This document shows, piece by piece, positions 43,601 through 54,532 of a stretch of 64,000 nucleotides of DNA (position 1 is its first letter; each line of letters begins with the position of its first letter). This stretch comes from Maricaulis sp. (GTDB taxonomy: Bacteria; Pseudomonadota; Alphaproteobacteria; Caulobacterales; Maricaulaceae): assembly GCF_017642925.1 (NCBI RefSeq), contig NZ_JAEPOL010000009.1, positions 1 to 64,000 on the forward strand, written 5' to 3'. Under the pieces are notes generated by a model. That model did no database searches. It was not told where the DNA came from and saw only the letters and a program-made list of their open reading frames with translations. The translations under genes and the position numbers were made by a program.

Positions 43601-43945
43601 CGGCTTCACGTCGGAGACGGTTATATCGACAATGTCAGTCCGGCCATGTGGACATACGAAATCTCCGGTGTTCCCGTGATCCAGCACTGGTTCAGCTACC
43701 GGCGCCGGGATCGCGAACGCCCGGTGATCGGCGATCGCCGGCCACCCTCCCCGCTCGGCAGAATCCAGCCCGAGGCTTGGCTGGCCGAATACACCAGCGA
43801 ACTTGTCAATGTGCTTCACATTCTTGGGCGTCTGGTCGCACTGGAGCCGCAACAGGCTGAACTATTGAAACGGATCGTTTCCGGCCCGACCTTGACGACG
43901 GATCGGCTTCGAGAAGCTGGAGTGATCGCGGAAGTCCCCTCCTGA
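40631..43945 (+). pseudogene. Single-chain restriction-modification enzyme (type ISP/IIG-like) split by in-frame TGA
   Basis: The frame runs 1,104 codons plus stop but contains a TGA at 42206-42208 (codon 526). Before it lie a nuclease-like N-terminus with RPDYAV and GFIEVKAPG (PD-ExK pattern, residues about 75-95), a linker, and an N6-adenine methyltransferase with QTGSYYTPPEVV, motif I ADPAAGTGTFLLSVL near 375 and motif IV NPPYKEKARG near 495. After the TGA the same frame continues at once with VGEHAKHLRNLYIYFWRWA and then a 560-residue methyltransferase end and specificity-like region. There is no frameshift, and protein character does not change across the stop, so a single base change, most simply TGG (Trp) to TGA, explains it. 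The two halves could be inactive, or weakly rejoined by readthrough or an internal ATG at 42302. Confidence 0.85.
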
Positions 43946-43964
43946 GAAGCGAAGGATTCGACCA

Positions 43965-45425
43965 CTATCTCCCCCGCCCCAGCCACAGCACCAGGAGCGC
44001 CGGCGCCCAGGGCAGCATCCGTTCCGCCGGGTCCCCCGGCGCCCTCGCCCACTCGCCCAGCGTCGCCATCACCCCCGACAGGCTCTGCGCGTCCACCATG
44101 CCCAGCGCGTTGAAGAACACCGTCAGGCCGAAGCCGAGGCACATCGCCGTTCCGATGGCCCAGGCTTTCGGTTCCAGGCCCAGAACCCGCACCACGATGA
44201 TCGGCCCGAAGGCCGCGCCCAGGGCCGACCAGGCGAAGAGCACACGGGCAAAGATCGTCGCGGGCAGGCTCAGCGTCATCCACACCGCGACACCGGCGAT
44301 CACGGCCATGACGATGCGCGAGACCAGAACTTCCTTGCCGGCAAAGCGCCGCGAGAGGCGCATGTCGTGCGAGACGGCTGCGGAGGCCGAGAGCAGGATC
44401 GAGTCGACCGTCGACATCACCGCCGACAGGACGGCCGCGATGACGAGCCCGGCCAGAACCGGCGGCAGGAGCTGGTCTGCCAGCGTATAGAACAGGGCCT
44501 CGCCATCGGCTGCCCCGCCGACAATGGCCCGTCCGGCCAGGCCCAGTATCGTCATGCCGGTGAACACCGCGACCGCCCAGACAATGGCAATGGTGAAGCC
44601 GCGCATGCGCGCACCCTCGTCCTTCACAGCCATCAGGCGCGAGATCAGTTGCGGCTGGCCCATCGCATTGACGCCCACGCCCCACACGCCGAGGACAAAT
44701 CCGATCAGCACGAAACCGGCCTGGCCGCCGGTGGTGTCGAGATAGCCTTCCGGAGCGGTGGCCGAGAGCGCATCGGCGATGCCGCCGAAACCGCCCGCGG
44801 CGATGAGCGCCGTCACGGGCAGCGCCACCGCGACCACGGCCATCAGCGCACCCTGCAGCATGTCGGTGACACTGACCGCCCAGAAACCGCCGAGCAGCGA
44901 GTAGAGCAGGACGATGGCCGCGCCGATCAGGACGGATTCGGTGATACCCAGGCCGAACTGGGTCTCGAACGCCGCCGCTGCAGCGCCGAACTGGGCCGCG
45001 ATGTAGAAGATGAAGCAGAACAGGATGAAGACCGATGCCAGTATACCGATCAGCGCGCGTGAACGATCCGCCAGCCCGGCGGTCAGGAAGTCCGTCGGCG
45101 TGACATGGCCGCGCTCGGCGGTTTCCGCCCGCAAGCGGCGGCCGAAGAACAGCCAGACGGCGACATAGCCGCCCCAGATGCCCGGCACCATCCACAGCGC
45201 GGAGAGCCCGTTGGCATAGACGAAGCCGGAAAAGCCCAGCAGCACCCAGGCCGAGGATGTCGAGGCGGCATAGGACAGGCCCGCCACCCAGGCGCCCAGC
45301 CCCTGGCTTGCCAGGAAGAAATCGCCTTCGGTGCGATTGCGCCGCGAGGCCCAGACCCCGACGCCCACCAGGACCAGCTTGTAGGCGACCAGCGTCGCCA
45401 GAACGATCAGATTATCCCCGTTCAT
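43965..45425 (-). CDS. Sodium:solute symporter, PutP-like
   Basis: This 486-residue SSS-family transporter has about 13 hydrophobic helices. SYAASTSSAWVLLGFSGFVY near residue 50 matches the first core helix of proline-type symporters, and GQPQLISRLMAVKDE near 245 and SAVMSTVDSILLSASAAVSHD near 335 carry the conserved sodium-site Ser/Thr residues. Its substrate may be proline or another small organic solute. The ATG at 45425 has GGGGAGGGCAGG upstream. It is divergent from the enoyl-CoA hydratase and glutaryl-CoA dehydrogenase pair, with a 16-base palindrome between them, and converges on the split restriction-modification gene. Confidence 0.9.
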   Translation of the reverse strand: MNGDNLIVLATLVAYKLVLVGVGVWASRRNRTEGDFFLASQGLGAWVAGLSYAASTSSAWVLLGFSGFVYANGLSALWMVPGIWGGYVAVWLFFGRRLRAETAERGHVTPTDFLTAGLADRSRALIGILASVFILFCFIFYIAAQFGAAAAAFETQFGLGITESVLIGAAIVLLYSLLGGFWAVSVTDMLQGALMAVVAVALPVTALIAAGGFGGIADALSATAPEGYLDTTGGQAGFVLIGFVLGVWGVGVNAMGQPQLISRLMAVKDEGARMRGFTIAIVWAVAVFTGMTILGLAGRAIVGGAADGEALFYTLADQLLPPVLAGLVIAAVLSAVMSTVDSILLSASAAVSHDMRLSRRFAGKEVLVSRIVMAVIAGVAVWMTLSLPATIFARVLFAWSALGAAFGPIIVVRVLGLEPKAWAIGTAMCLGFGLTVFFNALGMVDAQSLSGVMATLGEWARAPGDPAERMLPWAPALLVLWLGRGR

Positions 45426-45505
45426 CCTGCCCTCCCCGGCAAGATGTGCGGCGCTCGCGCAAAATGCAGCCCGCACATTTCAACTCCCCCGTGAGCCGGT
45501 TTAAG

Positions 45506-45521
45506 CTGGTTTGCAAGCCAG
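45506..45521. promoter_or_regulatory. Palindrome CTGGTTTGCAAGCCAG (putative operator)
   Basis: This 16-base inverted repeat with one mismatched pair lies in the 144-base region between the divergent symporter and enoyl-CoA hydratase genes. It could be the site of a regulator controlling both; no regulator gene is adjacent. Confidence 0.4.
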
Positions 45522-45569
45522 TACAAAGCCGCCGGACGGCGGCGCTCCTTATCGACTGCAACAGGCCCG

Positions 45570-46375
45570 ATGGAAACCGAACCGCTCCTGATCCGGCATG
45601 ATGGCGATATCGCCGAACTCGTGCTCAACCGCCCGGGCAAGCGCAACGCCTTTACCGAAGCCATGTGGGCCGGTCTGCCGGACCTGCTCGATACGCTCGC
45701 CGAGCGCTGCCGCGTGCTGATCGTGCGCGGCCAGGGCGACCATTTTGCCTCCGGCGCCGATATCTCCGAGTTCGAGGAAATCTACGCCACCCGCGAGCGC
45801 GGCGAGGCCTATTCGGCCAGCATCGCCCGCGCCCTCGATGCGCTGGCCGATTTTCCCCATCCCACCATCGCGATGATCCGCGGCTCCTGCATCGGCGGCG
45901 GCTGCGGCCTGGCGCTGGCCTGCGATCTGCGCTTTGCCGACGACACGGCGCGCATCGCCATCACCCCCGCCAAGATGGGGCTGCTCTACCCGTTCAACGA
46001 CACCAAGCGGCTCGTCGACGCGGTCGGCGGATCGATGGCGAAGGACATGCTGTTTTCCGCGCGCCAGCTCGATGCGGCCGAGGCGGAGCGCGCCGGACTT
46101 CTCGACCGCCACTTCGAACCGGCGCGGCTGGAGCCGGAAACGCGCGCCTACTGCACGCGTCTTCTGGACATGTCGCCCCTGTCGGCGACATACACCAAGA
46201 AGATAATTTCACGCGTCCTGGAAGGCCAGGACCATGACACGGACGAAACCCGCGCCTGGTTCGCCAACGCCTTTACCAGTGCGGATTTCAAGGAGGGCTA
46301 TCGCGCCTTCCTCGACAAGCGAAAACCGGACTTCTCGCAAGGAGGAGCCGACATCCACAAGGGGACGGACGAGCG

Positions 46376-46379
<4 letters not shown>
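45570..46379 (+). CDS. Enoyl-CoA hydratase/isomerase family protein
   Basis: This 269-residue crotonase-fold enzyme acts on acyl-CoA. It has [15 protein letters not shown] near residue 20, the oxyanion-hole region [13 protein letters not shown] near 65, and [21 protein letters not shown] near 110 with the second oxyanion Gly. The usual catalytic Glu positions are not obvious (KMGLLYPF replaces the typical E-x-x-x-G region), so isomerase or other crotonase chemistry is possible. Its stop overlaps the glutaryl-CoA dehydrogenase start by 4 bases, so it probably takes the crotonyl-CoA or related product of that enzyme. Confidence 0.9.
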
Positions 46380-47596
<1,217 letters not shown>

Positions 47597-47776
47597 TCGC
47601 GCGACACCGCGGCTCGCAGCGCCAAGACTGGGTCCTTAAGCGGGGGGCCAGTTACCCGTCCACGTGCGAGCCGCAAACCGCGAAGGCTTAAAAGCCGCGC
47701 GACCAGATGTACTGGGATGCACACCAGCCGCACCTCGCACTTGATGCCCCGCTCCGCGCCCTTTAAACCGGCACGT

Positions 47777-47867
47777 GGAGAGGTGGCCGAGTGGTCGAAG
47801 GCGCTCCCCTGCTAAGGGAGTATACGTCAAAAGCGTATCGTGGGTTCGAATCCCATCCTCTCCGCCA
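47777..47867 (+). tRNA. tRNA-Ser(GCT)
   Basis: The acceptor stem GGAGAGG pairs with CCTCTCC, followed by G and an encoded CCA. The anticodon stem CTCCC/GGGAG holds loop CTGCTAA with anticodon GCT at 47811-47813. A long variable arm (ATACG-TCAAAAG-CGTAT) and the T-arm GTGGGTTCGAATCCCAT confirm the serine type. The integrase gene follows about 90 bases downstream, so the 3' end is the likely attachment site of the island. Confidence 0.97.
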
Positions 47868-47955
47868 CTCCTTTCATGGCGGATAGAAATCAATATCTTA
47901 CTGATATTGCAGGGTGATTGCTTCTAGCTGGTTCAATGGACTGGTACAGTGGAGC

Positions 47956-49683
47956 ATGGAATCAGTGCCCGGACATCCCCGACTACATCGCCGTGTAGCG
48001 ACGTACTATCACCGCGCGGCAATCCCCAAAGATATCAAAGCGACGTATCCGAAGACGGAAGAAAAATCTTCGCTCCGGACAACGGATTTCGAGGAAGCCA
48101 AGCGGCGGGTGCGCATTGAGGCGGCGCGAGTCGACCGCCTATTCGACGACCATCGGAAGATGCTCCAGCAAGCTAAGGCACAGGCGCTTCAAGAACTTAC
48201 GGACAATCAAATCGCGGATATTCGCGAGGTCTACTATCGGCATTTGCTTGAAGAGGACGAAGAAACCCGGCTGGAAGGCTTTTATGATGACGACGAGCCG
48301 CTTCCGGATGCCCCAGCTTTGAGCTTTGAAGAATACGCCGAACTCGACGCAACAGTCGATGATGCAAACCGGCAGCGTCGGGCTCGCGGCAAGGTCCACG
48401 CTTTTCATCTGGACGAGGCTGAAGAAGTTCTGTCTTGGGAAGGCATCGACCTGAAGCTCGCCAAGGATTCTCCGAGCTGGCCAAAGCTTGCCCGAGCGCT
48501 ACAAGCAGCCTCAATCGAAGCAGCTGATGCTAAGAAGCGCCGCAACGCGGGTGACGTGGTCGATACCCCCAAAGCCGCGCCATCGATCAATTCTGGCTCT
48601 GCCCCCAAACTCTCCACGGTCATTCGCGAATGGTTGGATGAGAAGTCTCGTAGCGCATGGGACAAAAAAACAGCGGACGCTCACCGAGCTTGGATCGATC
48701 GGTTTCTGGAGCTGGTGGGCGACCGCCCCATCGACACCTTCAAGAAAGCCGATGCGCGGAAATTCAAGGGCGTCCTTGTCCACCTTCCGGCAAACTGGAC
48801 CAAGTTCGATGCGCTGAAAGGTTTGAGCTTCGAGAAAGCCTCCGAGAAGGCCCGGAAGGAAGGCTTGGCGCCCATGTCAGACCGGAACATCAACAAGATA
48901 CTGGGCTTTGTCGGCTCTTTCTGGATATGGGCGGAAAAACAATATGACGAGGCCCCGGGCAATCTCTTTAGAGGCCTGAAAGTCGACATCAGTAAGTCAG
49001 CCAGGGAAGAACGCGATCCATTCTCCATATCGGAGCTGGAGCGGATATTCGCGGCGCCTCTCTTTACGGGCTGCAAATCCATCCGGTCCTACGCCCAGCC
49101 GGGAGATACCGTTCCAAGGACCTCCGGGCACTTCTGGGTGCCCCTTGTCGCCCTTTTCAGCGGGATGCGGTTGAACGAGATCATCCAGCTTCGGGTCGCA
49201 GATATCTGTAGCGAGAACGGCATCGCTTACTTCGACAACAATCTTGTTGGACCAAACAAGAAACTGAAGAACCCAGCAGCAAAGCGGAAAGTCCCGCTTC
49301 ACGCGGCGTTGCGTGACCTTGGATTCATGGACTTCGTAGAGGCACAGAAGGAGGCTGGCGAGGAACGCCTGTTCCCGGATCTGCCGCTTGGGGAAGATGG
49401 CTACTATTCCTCCCCGTTCTCAAAGCGTTTCGGTCGCTTCCTTAAATCGGCGGGTGTGAAGAAGCCCAAGAACGCCTTTCACAGCTTCCGGCACTCGTTC
49501 AAGGACGCCGGGCGGAATAGCGGCGTTCCGATCGCCATCATCGACGCCATACAGGGACACACAGAGCCTGGCATGGCGGGACGATATGGCCACGGGTATA
49601 ACCTTGAGACACTCGCCGGTGCGATGAACCAGATTTGCTATGACGGCCTCGATCTGAGCCATCTCTCTCCGAAAAGAAGCTAA
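47956..49683 (+). CDS. Tyrosine-type site-specific integrase
   Basis: This recombinase of about 575 residues inserts the island at the tRNA-Ser gene. The N-terminal arm-binding domain begins RVATYYHRAAIPKDI, as in integrases of the DUF6538 type. A SAM-like core-binding domain lies near residues 215-300, and the catalytic domain has LFSGMRLNEIIQL (first Arg), FHSFRHSFKD (HxxR), GHTEPGMAGRYGHGYN (His and probable Tyr nucleophile). GTGGAG lies just before the ATG at 47956; a GTG at 47914 in frame is an alternative start. Its last 4 bases overlap the end of hsdR on the other strand. Confidence 0.92.
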   Translation: MESVPGHPRLHRRVATYYHRAAIPKDIKATYPKTEEKSSLRTTDFEEAKRRVRIEAARVDRLFDDHRKMLQQAKAQALQELTDNQIADIREVYYRHLLEEDEETRLEGFYDDDEPLPDAPALSFEEYAELDATVDDANRQRRARGKVHAFHLDEAEEVLSWEGIDLKLAKDSPSWPKLARALQAASIEAADAKKRRNAGDVVDTPKAAPSINSGSAPKLSTVIREWLDEKSRSAWDKKTADAHRAWIDRFLELVGDRPIDTFKKADARKFKGVLVHLPANWTKFDALKGLSFEKASEKARKEGLAPMSDRNINKILGFVGSFWIWAEKQYDEAPGNLFRGLKVDISKSAREERDPFSISELERIFAAPLFTGCKSIRSYAQPGDTVPRTSGHFWVPLVALFSGMRLNEIIQLRVADICSENGIAYFDNNLVGPNKKLKNPAAKRKVPLHAALRDLGFMDFVEAQKEAGEERLFPDLPLGEDGYYSSPFSKRFGRFLKSAGVKKPKNAFHSFRHSFKDAGRNSGVPIAIIDAIQGHTEPGMAGRYGHGYNLETLAGAMNQICYDGLDLSHLSPKRS

Positions 49684-52600
49684 GGCTGCTCGCCGCGGTT
49701 TTCCGAGCGCCCTTCATTCGCGTGACGCAGGGCAATCGAGAACAGCCAGTCGAACACCCGCGATCGCGCTTCGGCATCGGTGAGGATGATGCTCTTCATA
49801 TCGTTGTCGCGCTGAAAGGCACGAATGATCTCGGGATAGACTGCCCGTTCATATGTACCCCGAGACACGTCCGGCGGATTGTTCCTCAGAGTCGCCAGCA
49901 TCGCCGGGTCTTCCATCACCTTTTCCGACGCGGCGACGAAACGCCGATAATCATCTTCCGAGAAGTTGCCCCCATAACGCTCGTTGAACGCGTCGATGAT
50001 CTCCTGGAGGGTTTTGGCCTCCCTCTCGGTGAAGGGTTTGGCGGCGAACTCGCTGATCGGTTTCAGCTCAGTTCGTTCGCCGGCTGTCAGAGAGGCACTG
50101 CCCTCGTCCTTTTGCTCAACCTTGAACGCAACCAGCCTGAGCATGTCGTCGGAAATGTCCGGATCGGCGGGCTGTTCGCGGTCGGGAAGCTTCCGGTCCA
50201 GCCATGTCGCGTAGACGTAGAGCTTTTCCAGCCCACTGTCTTCGAGCGCCATGATCTGCGCCAGGAAGACATAGAAGCGCTGGTAGCTCTTGAGCAGCTG
50301 CCGGAACTCCTCACGGCGCCCTTCATCATCTTCGGCGCTCCACCGGTCGACGGCATTGCGGACGATCGCCTCCAGGGTGGGGCGGTCGTGAGTGGTGACG
50401 CCTTCGGGTTTGAAATAGGTCTCGCAGAAGCGGTCGATCTCGGCCCGGTCGATGAAGCCGTACCCGATGATCTTCTGTTCCAGCTCGTAGATCTGGTTGG
50501 GGTCCGACCGCTCTTCCAGCGTCGTGGTCTCGAAGAAGGGCTTGAAGGCCTCCTGGATGTCCTCGATCGAATTCTGGAAGTCGAGAATGAAGGTCTTGTC
50601 CTTGCCGGTCTTGGTCCGGTTGAGCCGTGACAGCGTCTGCACGGCCTGGAGCCCCGCAAGCTTGCGGTCGACATACATGGCGCACAGCTTGGGCTGGTCG
50701 AAACCGGTCTGGTACTTCTCGGCGACGATGAGGAGATGATAGCCCTCGCCGTCGAACTTCCGGGTCAGTTCGGTCTCGGCGAACCCGTTGAGATCGGGCT
50801 CGGTGACCTCGCCGCCAGCCCCGTCCGGCAATGCGCCGGAGAAGGCGACCAGGACACCCATCTCGGAATAGTTCTTGGACGCCAGATACCGCTCCATCCC
50901 GCGATAGTATTTCAGAGCCGCTTCCCGGCTGGCCGTGACAACCATCGCCTTCGCCTCGCCGCCCAGCTCGTGCATCACGTGACGGCGGAAGTGCTCGACC
51001 ATCACCTCGACCTTCTTGTCGATGGCGTCGTCGTTGAGGTGGGCGAACTTGGCGACCTTTCGCTGGGCCTTCGTGCCCTCGAAGCGCGGATCGTCCTCGA
51101 TCGTCTTTTCCAGCTCGTAGTAGGCCTTGTAGGTCGAGTAGTTCTTCAGCACGTCGAGGATGAAGCCCTCTTCGATCGCCTGGCGCATGGAATAGAGATG
51201 GAAGGGATGCGGCTTGCCATCCTCACCCGTGTGCCCGAAGCGCTCCAGCGTCACATTGCGCGGTGTCGCGGTGAAGGCGAAGTAGGAGATGTTCTCCTGC
51301 GGTCCGCGTTCGTTCTGCTGGGCCAGGATAATGTCTTCCAGCGAGCCGCCCGCATCCTCCACCTCGCTCGCCGTCAACGCTTTCGAGACCGCCTCTGCCG
51401 CCTTGCCGGACTGCGAGCTGTGCGCCTCGTCCATGATGACCGCAAAGCGCTTGTGCGCCTGGGCCGAGAGCGCCGCGAGATGATCAGTTCCGAACTTCTG
51501 GATGGTCGAGACAATGATCTTGGCCCCGGCTTCCAGCGCCTCCTTGAGCTGGCGTGAGGTGCCGTCGATCGCCCGGACAACGCCGGGGGTCTGCTCCAGC
51601 TCGGTCACCGTCTTCTGAAGCTGCCGATCTAGGACGCGCCGGTCCGTGAGAATGATCGCCGTATCGAAGATCGACCGGTCGTCCTCGGTATGAAGCTTCA
51701 CAGCCTGGTGCGCCGTCCAACCGATCGTGTTCGACTTGCCCGAGCCGGCCGAATGCTGGATCAGGTAGTTCTGGCCGCATCCATGCTCGCGGGCGTGCGT
51801 CATCAGCTTGCGCACCGCATCCAGCTGCTGGAAGCGCGGGAAGATCATCACGCCGTCATCATTGAGGTGGATGAAGCGGCCGATGATGTCGAGCAGCACC
51901 TCGCGCGAAAAGATCGCCCGCCCCTCGGGCAGGTCCCGGTAGAGATAGGCGATGCGAAACTCGTCGGTCCCGTCCGGCAGGGTCACGTCCGGATTGCCCG
52001 CCCCGCCGTCGCGCCCCCGGTTGAAGGGCAGAAAATAGGTCTGCCCATTGGCCAGCCGTGTGGCCATGGAGACATAGTCCTGGTCGAGCGCGAAATGGAC
52101 CAGAGCCCCGCGCTGAAAGGTGAGCAACGGCTCTCCGACGGGTGAGCGGTCGCGCTTGTATTGCTTCTCGGCCGCCTTGTAGTTCGTGTTCGTCAGCGTG
52201 TTCTTGAATTCCAGGGTCGCAACCGGAATGCCGTTCACATACAGGACGGTATCGATCCGGTTGCTATGCCGGGTGGAATACTCGACCTCCTGTATCACCG
52301 ACAGGATATTGGCCTCATAGAGCCGCACGAGGTCCGGATTGATCGACGAAGCGGGTTTGAAGGCGCAGAGCTGGAAGCGGATGTTCGGCACCAGCCGGAT
52401 TCCCTGACGCAACACGTCCAGCGTACCGGTCCGCTTGAGCATCTTCGCGAGATGCTCGATCAGGGTGCGTTGGGCCGAGCCGGGATACTGGGCTTCCAGC
52501 GCAGCCCAGGCCTCCGGCTGGGATGTCTGCAGAAACTCAACGACCAGCTCGATATCCAGCGCCAGCGGCTTGTCATGATGCTCGGGGCGGCGCTCGCGAT

Positions 52601-52685
52601 AGCCCTGGTGGGCGACCAGCTGCTCGACGAAGTGCTCCTGGACGGCAATTTCGCGGTGGAGGGAGGAGGCTGAGAGCGTGTTCAT
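49680..52685 (-). CDS. hsdR: Type I restriction endonuclease subunit R
   Basis: This 1,001-residue motor and nuclease subunit cuts unmodified DNA after translocation. The N-terminal nuclease motif is seen as RIDTVLYVNGIPVATLEFKN (D...ExK, about residues 145-162). The SF2 helicase has Walker A HSAGSGKSN near 315, DEAHSS near 415, FAFTATPR near 475 and later YQTGFDQP and LSRLNR. The length is typical. It is last in the hsdM-hsdS-DUF262-hsdR run, its start overlapping the DUF262 stop by 4 bases, and is convergent with the integrase. Confidence 0.95.
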   Translation of the reverse strand: MNTLSASSLHREIAVQEHFVEQLVAHQGYRERRPEHHDKPLALDIELVVEFLQTSQPEAWAALEAQYPGSAQRTLIEHLAKMLKRTGTLDVLRQGIRLVPNIRFQLCAFKPASSINPDLVRLYEANILSVIQEVEYSTRHSNRIDTVLYVNGIPVATLEFKNTLTNTNYKAAEKQYKRDRSPVGEPLLTFQRGALVHFALDQDYVSMATRLANGQTYFLPFNRGRDGGAGNPDVTLPDGTDEFRIAYLYRDLPEGRAIFSREVLLDIIGRFIHLNDDGVMIFPRFQQLDAVRKLMTHAREHGCGQNYLIQHSAGSGKSNTIGWTAHQAVKLHTEDDRSIFDTAIILTDRRVLDRQLQKTVTELEQTPGVVRAIDGTSRQLKEALEAGAKIIVSTIQKFGTDHLAALSAQAHKRFAVIMDEAHSSQSGKAAEAVSKALTASEVEDAGGSLEDIILAQQNERGPQENISYFAFTATPRNVTLERFGHTGEDGKPHPFHLYSMRQAIEEGFILDVLKNYSTYKAYYELEKTIEDDPRFEGTKAQRKVAKFAHLNDDAIDKKVEVMVEHFRRHVMHELGGEAKAMVVTASREAALKYYRGMERYLASKNYSEMGVLVAFSGALPDGAGGEVTEPDLNGFAETELTRKFDGEGYHLLIVAEKYQTGFDQPKLCAMYVDRKLAGLQAVQTLSRLNRTKTGKDKTFILDFQNSIEDIQEAFKPFFETTTLEERSDPNQIYELEQKIIGYGFIDRAEIDRFCETYFKPEGVTTHDRPTLEAIVRNAVDRWSAEDDEGRREEFRQLLKSYQRFYVFLAQIMALEDSGLEKLYVYATWLDRKLPDREQPADPDISDDMLRLVAFKVEQKDEGSASLTAGERTELKPISEFAAKPFTEREAKTLQEIIDAFNERYGGNFSEDDYRRFVAASEKVMEDPAMLATLRNNPPDVSRGTYERAVYPEIIRAFQRDNDMKSIILTDAEARSRVFDWLFSIALRHANEGRSENRGEQP

Positions 52686-54532
52686 TGCTGCGCCACCTCA
52701 AACAGTGCCTCGGGTCTCCATACGTGCTTGGCGATTTTCCGGTACAACTCGCCTCGCTCGTCGATACTCTTTCGGGTGAAAGTCTCAACAGGCTCGAACG
52801 ACAGCTTTTCGCGCGCCTTGAAGTTCACGAAACCGGGGTTGTGATCGTAGCAACCCGAATGGAGTGATCTGGCGAGTAGATTCTGCGACGCGTAATGCGG
52901 GAGCTTTTCGGCGTACGGAAGAGCGCCGTAGCTCGCATTGAAAGGCTTGGGAAGAAGGAGCAGTCCGCCAAGCCTGTTTCGAGTGTCTCTGAAGTCTGAT
53001 TCATGATCGAACTCATCTGTGTGGCGCTCATATTTGTCAGCCCAGATGTGCTCTACTTCATACTTCACATTCCGATAACCCATAAACTCGTCGAAGCGTG
53101 AAGTCATGCCCGATTGGGTCTCCATGTAGTCTGTGATGCGAGCGAGAAACTGATGAATGAACTTACGGTTTTGTTGGTGCAAATACAGTCCAACGCCGTC
53201 CCAACCATAGTGATTGTCGTCAAAATTCTCTTCTTCAGCGCGAAGCTTTTCAACCAGGACCTCAGCGAGAGAGTGCGTGTCCAAACCGCGAATGTCCCGC
53301 ATAACCAAAAACATCGCGTACTGCATTGTTGAGTACGATATCCGTCGGAAGTTCCATTGCCGCCATGTCAAAAGAATGTCGACATACATCGCCGTGACGC
53401 GAATCTTGCGATCTATCTCATCGGGCGAGTCAGTGACCCTGAGCGGAGCCAACAAGAGCTGGAATTGCTGCGTGAAGCCGCTCAGCGAGTTGTAATAAAC
53501 GTGCTCAAGGCCCTCAACTTGCCCACGTGCAGCTTCGAGCAATTGAAGATAATGCTTCGAATAGAACTCAAAGTCTTGCTCTAAGAATCGTTTGAAATCG
53601 GCCGGTCGATTAAGCTCAATCTGATTTCGGGCATCGCGAACCCATCGATGATACTCTGTTCCGATGCGGTCAAAGTCTTCTTGCTTTGCGCCTTTCTTTC
53701 TCTCTCGAATCTTCTGGGCGTACTGACTCCGCAGCCACGCCTTGAAAAATTCGGAGTCGACATCCTTGCCCCGGTCTTCAAACGCACGAATTCGTTCTTT
53801 CCAACGCTCATTCGTAGAGGCTCGATCCGATACCTCAATATTGGCAAGAAGATAGCCCTTCAGCATGTCCGTTGGGCGCAACGACAAGCCGCGATCATTC
53901 ATCGTCTCGAAGATCGTGTAGGCATCGTCGTCGGAATAAGCAGTAATTTCTACAAGGTGCACATTCTCAAGAAGCCAATCCGCAAAAAATGGCAACGCGT
54001 CGTCACTCAGTTCTGCTGGAAAAGCGCTCGCAATATCTTGGTAACGCTCATAGAGGTTTCGGACCGCTTCAGGGGCTTCGGAAATGTCAAAGTTTTCTTC
54101 TTTAAATAGAGCCTCCAGGCATGGCGTTCGCTCAGCGACGTCGAGGTTGAATGACTTCTGCCCGTACTTCACCGAGAAGATGAGATCGCTGACAGCAACG
54201 CGGTCGTCCTCACCCAACCGCTTCTGCAAATTGTGAAGCAGAATCAGAAGTAGGGTGAGGCTAGTCAGTCGCTGCTGCCCATCAACGATAAAGCTCCCAT
54301 CCGACTTCTTGCTGATGATGACAGATCCGAGGAAGTAGTGCGGATAATCGCTAATTTTCTGGCGATCATGGCTTGGATCAAACTCTTCTAGGAACTTCGC
54401 AGCCAGGTCATTCACAAGATCCGTGACCTGTTTCTCACCCCACTTGTACTCGCGCTGATAGTAATCGATCGAGTACTTCGCTCCGTTGAGCATTTCACGG
54501 ACTGTCTTCGCCCTACCGACGATCTCTCTCAT
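52682..54532 (-). CDS. DUF262/DUF1524 (GmrSD-like) protein inside the hsd operon
   Basis: This 616-residue protein has the DUF262 ParB-like nucleotide-binding fold at the N-terminus: YSIDYYQREYKWGEKQ near residue 22 and the hallmark SFIVDGQQRLTSLTLL near 80. The C-terminal DUF1524 HNH-type region has YEVEHIWADKYERHTDEF near 500, with a later NRLGGLLLLPKPFNASYG. GmrSD-type proteins of this kind are NTP-dependent nucleases against modified phage DNA, and DUF262 proteins also occur in other anti-phage systems. The gene is joined to hsdS and hsdR by 4-base ATGA overlaps. It is much less GC-rich (near half) than its neighbours, a sign of separate acquisition. Confidence 0.9.
   Translation of the reverse strand: MREIVGRAKTVREMLNGAKYSIDYYQREYKWGEKQVTDLVNDLAAKFLEEFDPSHDRQKISDYPHYFLGSVIISKKSDGSFIVDGQQRLTSLTLLLILLHNLQKRLGEDDRVAVSDLIFSVKYGQKSFNLDVAERTPCLEALFKEENFDISEAPEAVRNLYERYQDIASAFPAELSDDALPFFADWLLENVHLVEITAYSDDDAYTIFETMNDRGLSLRPTDMLKGYLLANIEVSDRASTNERWKERIRAFEDRGKDVDSEFFKAWLRSQYAQKIRERKKGAKQEDFDRIGTEYHRWVRDARNQIELNRPADFKRFLEQDFEFYSKHYLQLLEAARGQVEGLEHVYYNSLSGFTQQFQLLLAPLRVTDSPDEIDRKIRVTAMYVDILLTWRQWNFRRISYSTMQYAMFLVMRDIRGLDTHSLAEVLVEKLRAEEENFDDNHYGWDGVGLYLHQQNRKFIHQFLARITDYMETQSGMTSRFDEFMGYRNVKYEVEHIWADKYERHTDEFDHESDFRDTRNRLGGLLLLPKPFNASYGALPYAEKLPHYASQNLLARSLHSGCYDHNPGFVNFKAREKLSFEPVETFTRKSIDERGELYRKIAKHVWRPEALFEVAQQ

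Noticed and set aside
45426-45569. Possible riboswitch or small RNA in the symporter/hydratase divergent region
   Set aside because: Only one short palindrome and no conserved multi-stem fold is visible; a protein operator explains it more simply.
47597-47776. Short open frames between gcdH and tRNA-Ser
   Set aside because: They are short, lack ribosome-binding sites and similarity to any protein I know, and change character across the tRNA gene; I see only intergenic DNA here.
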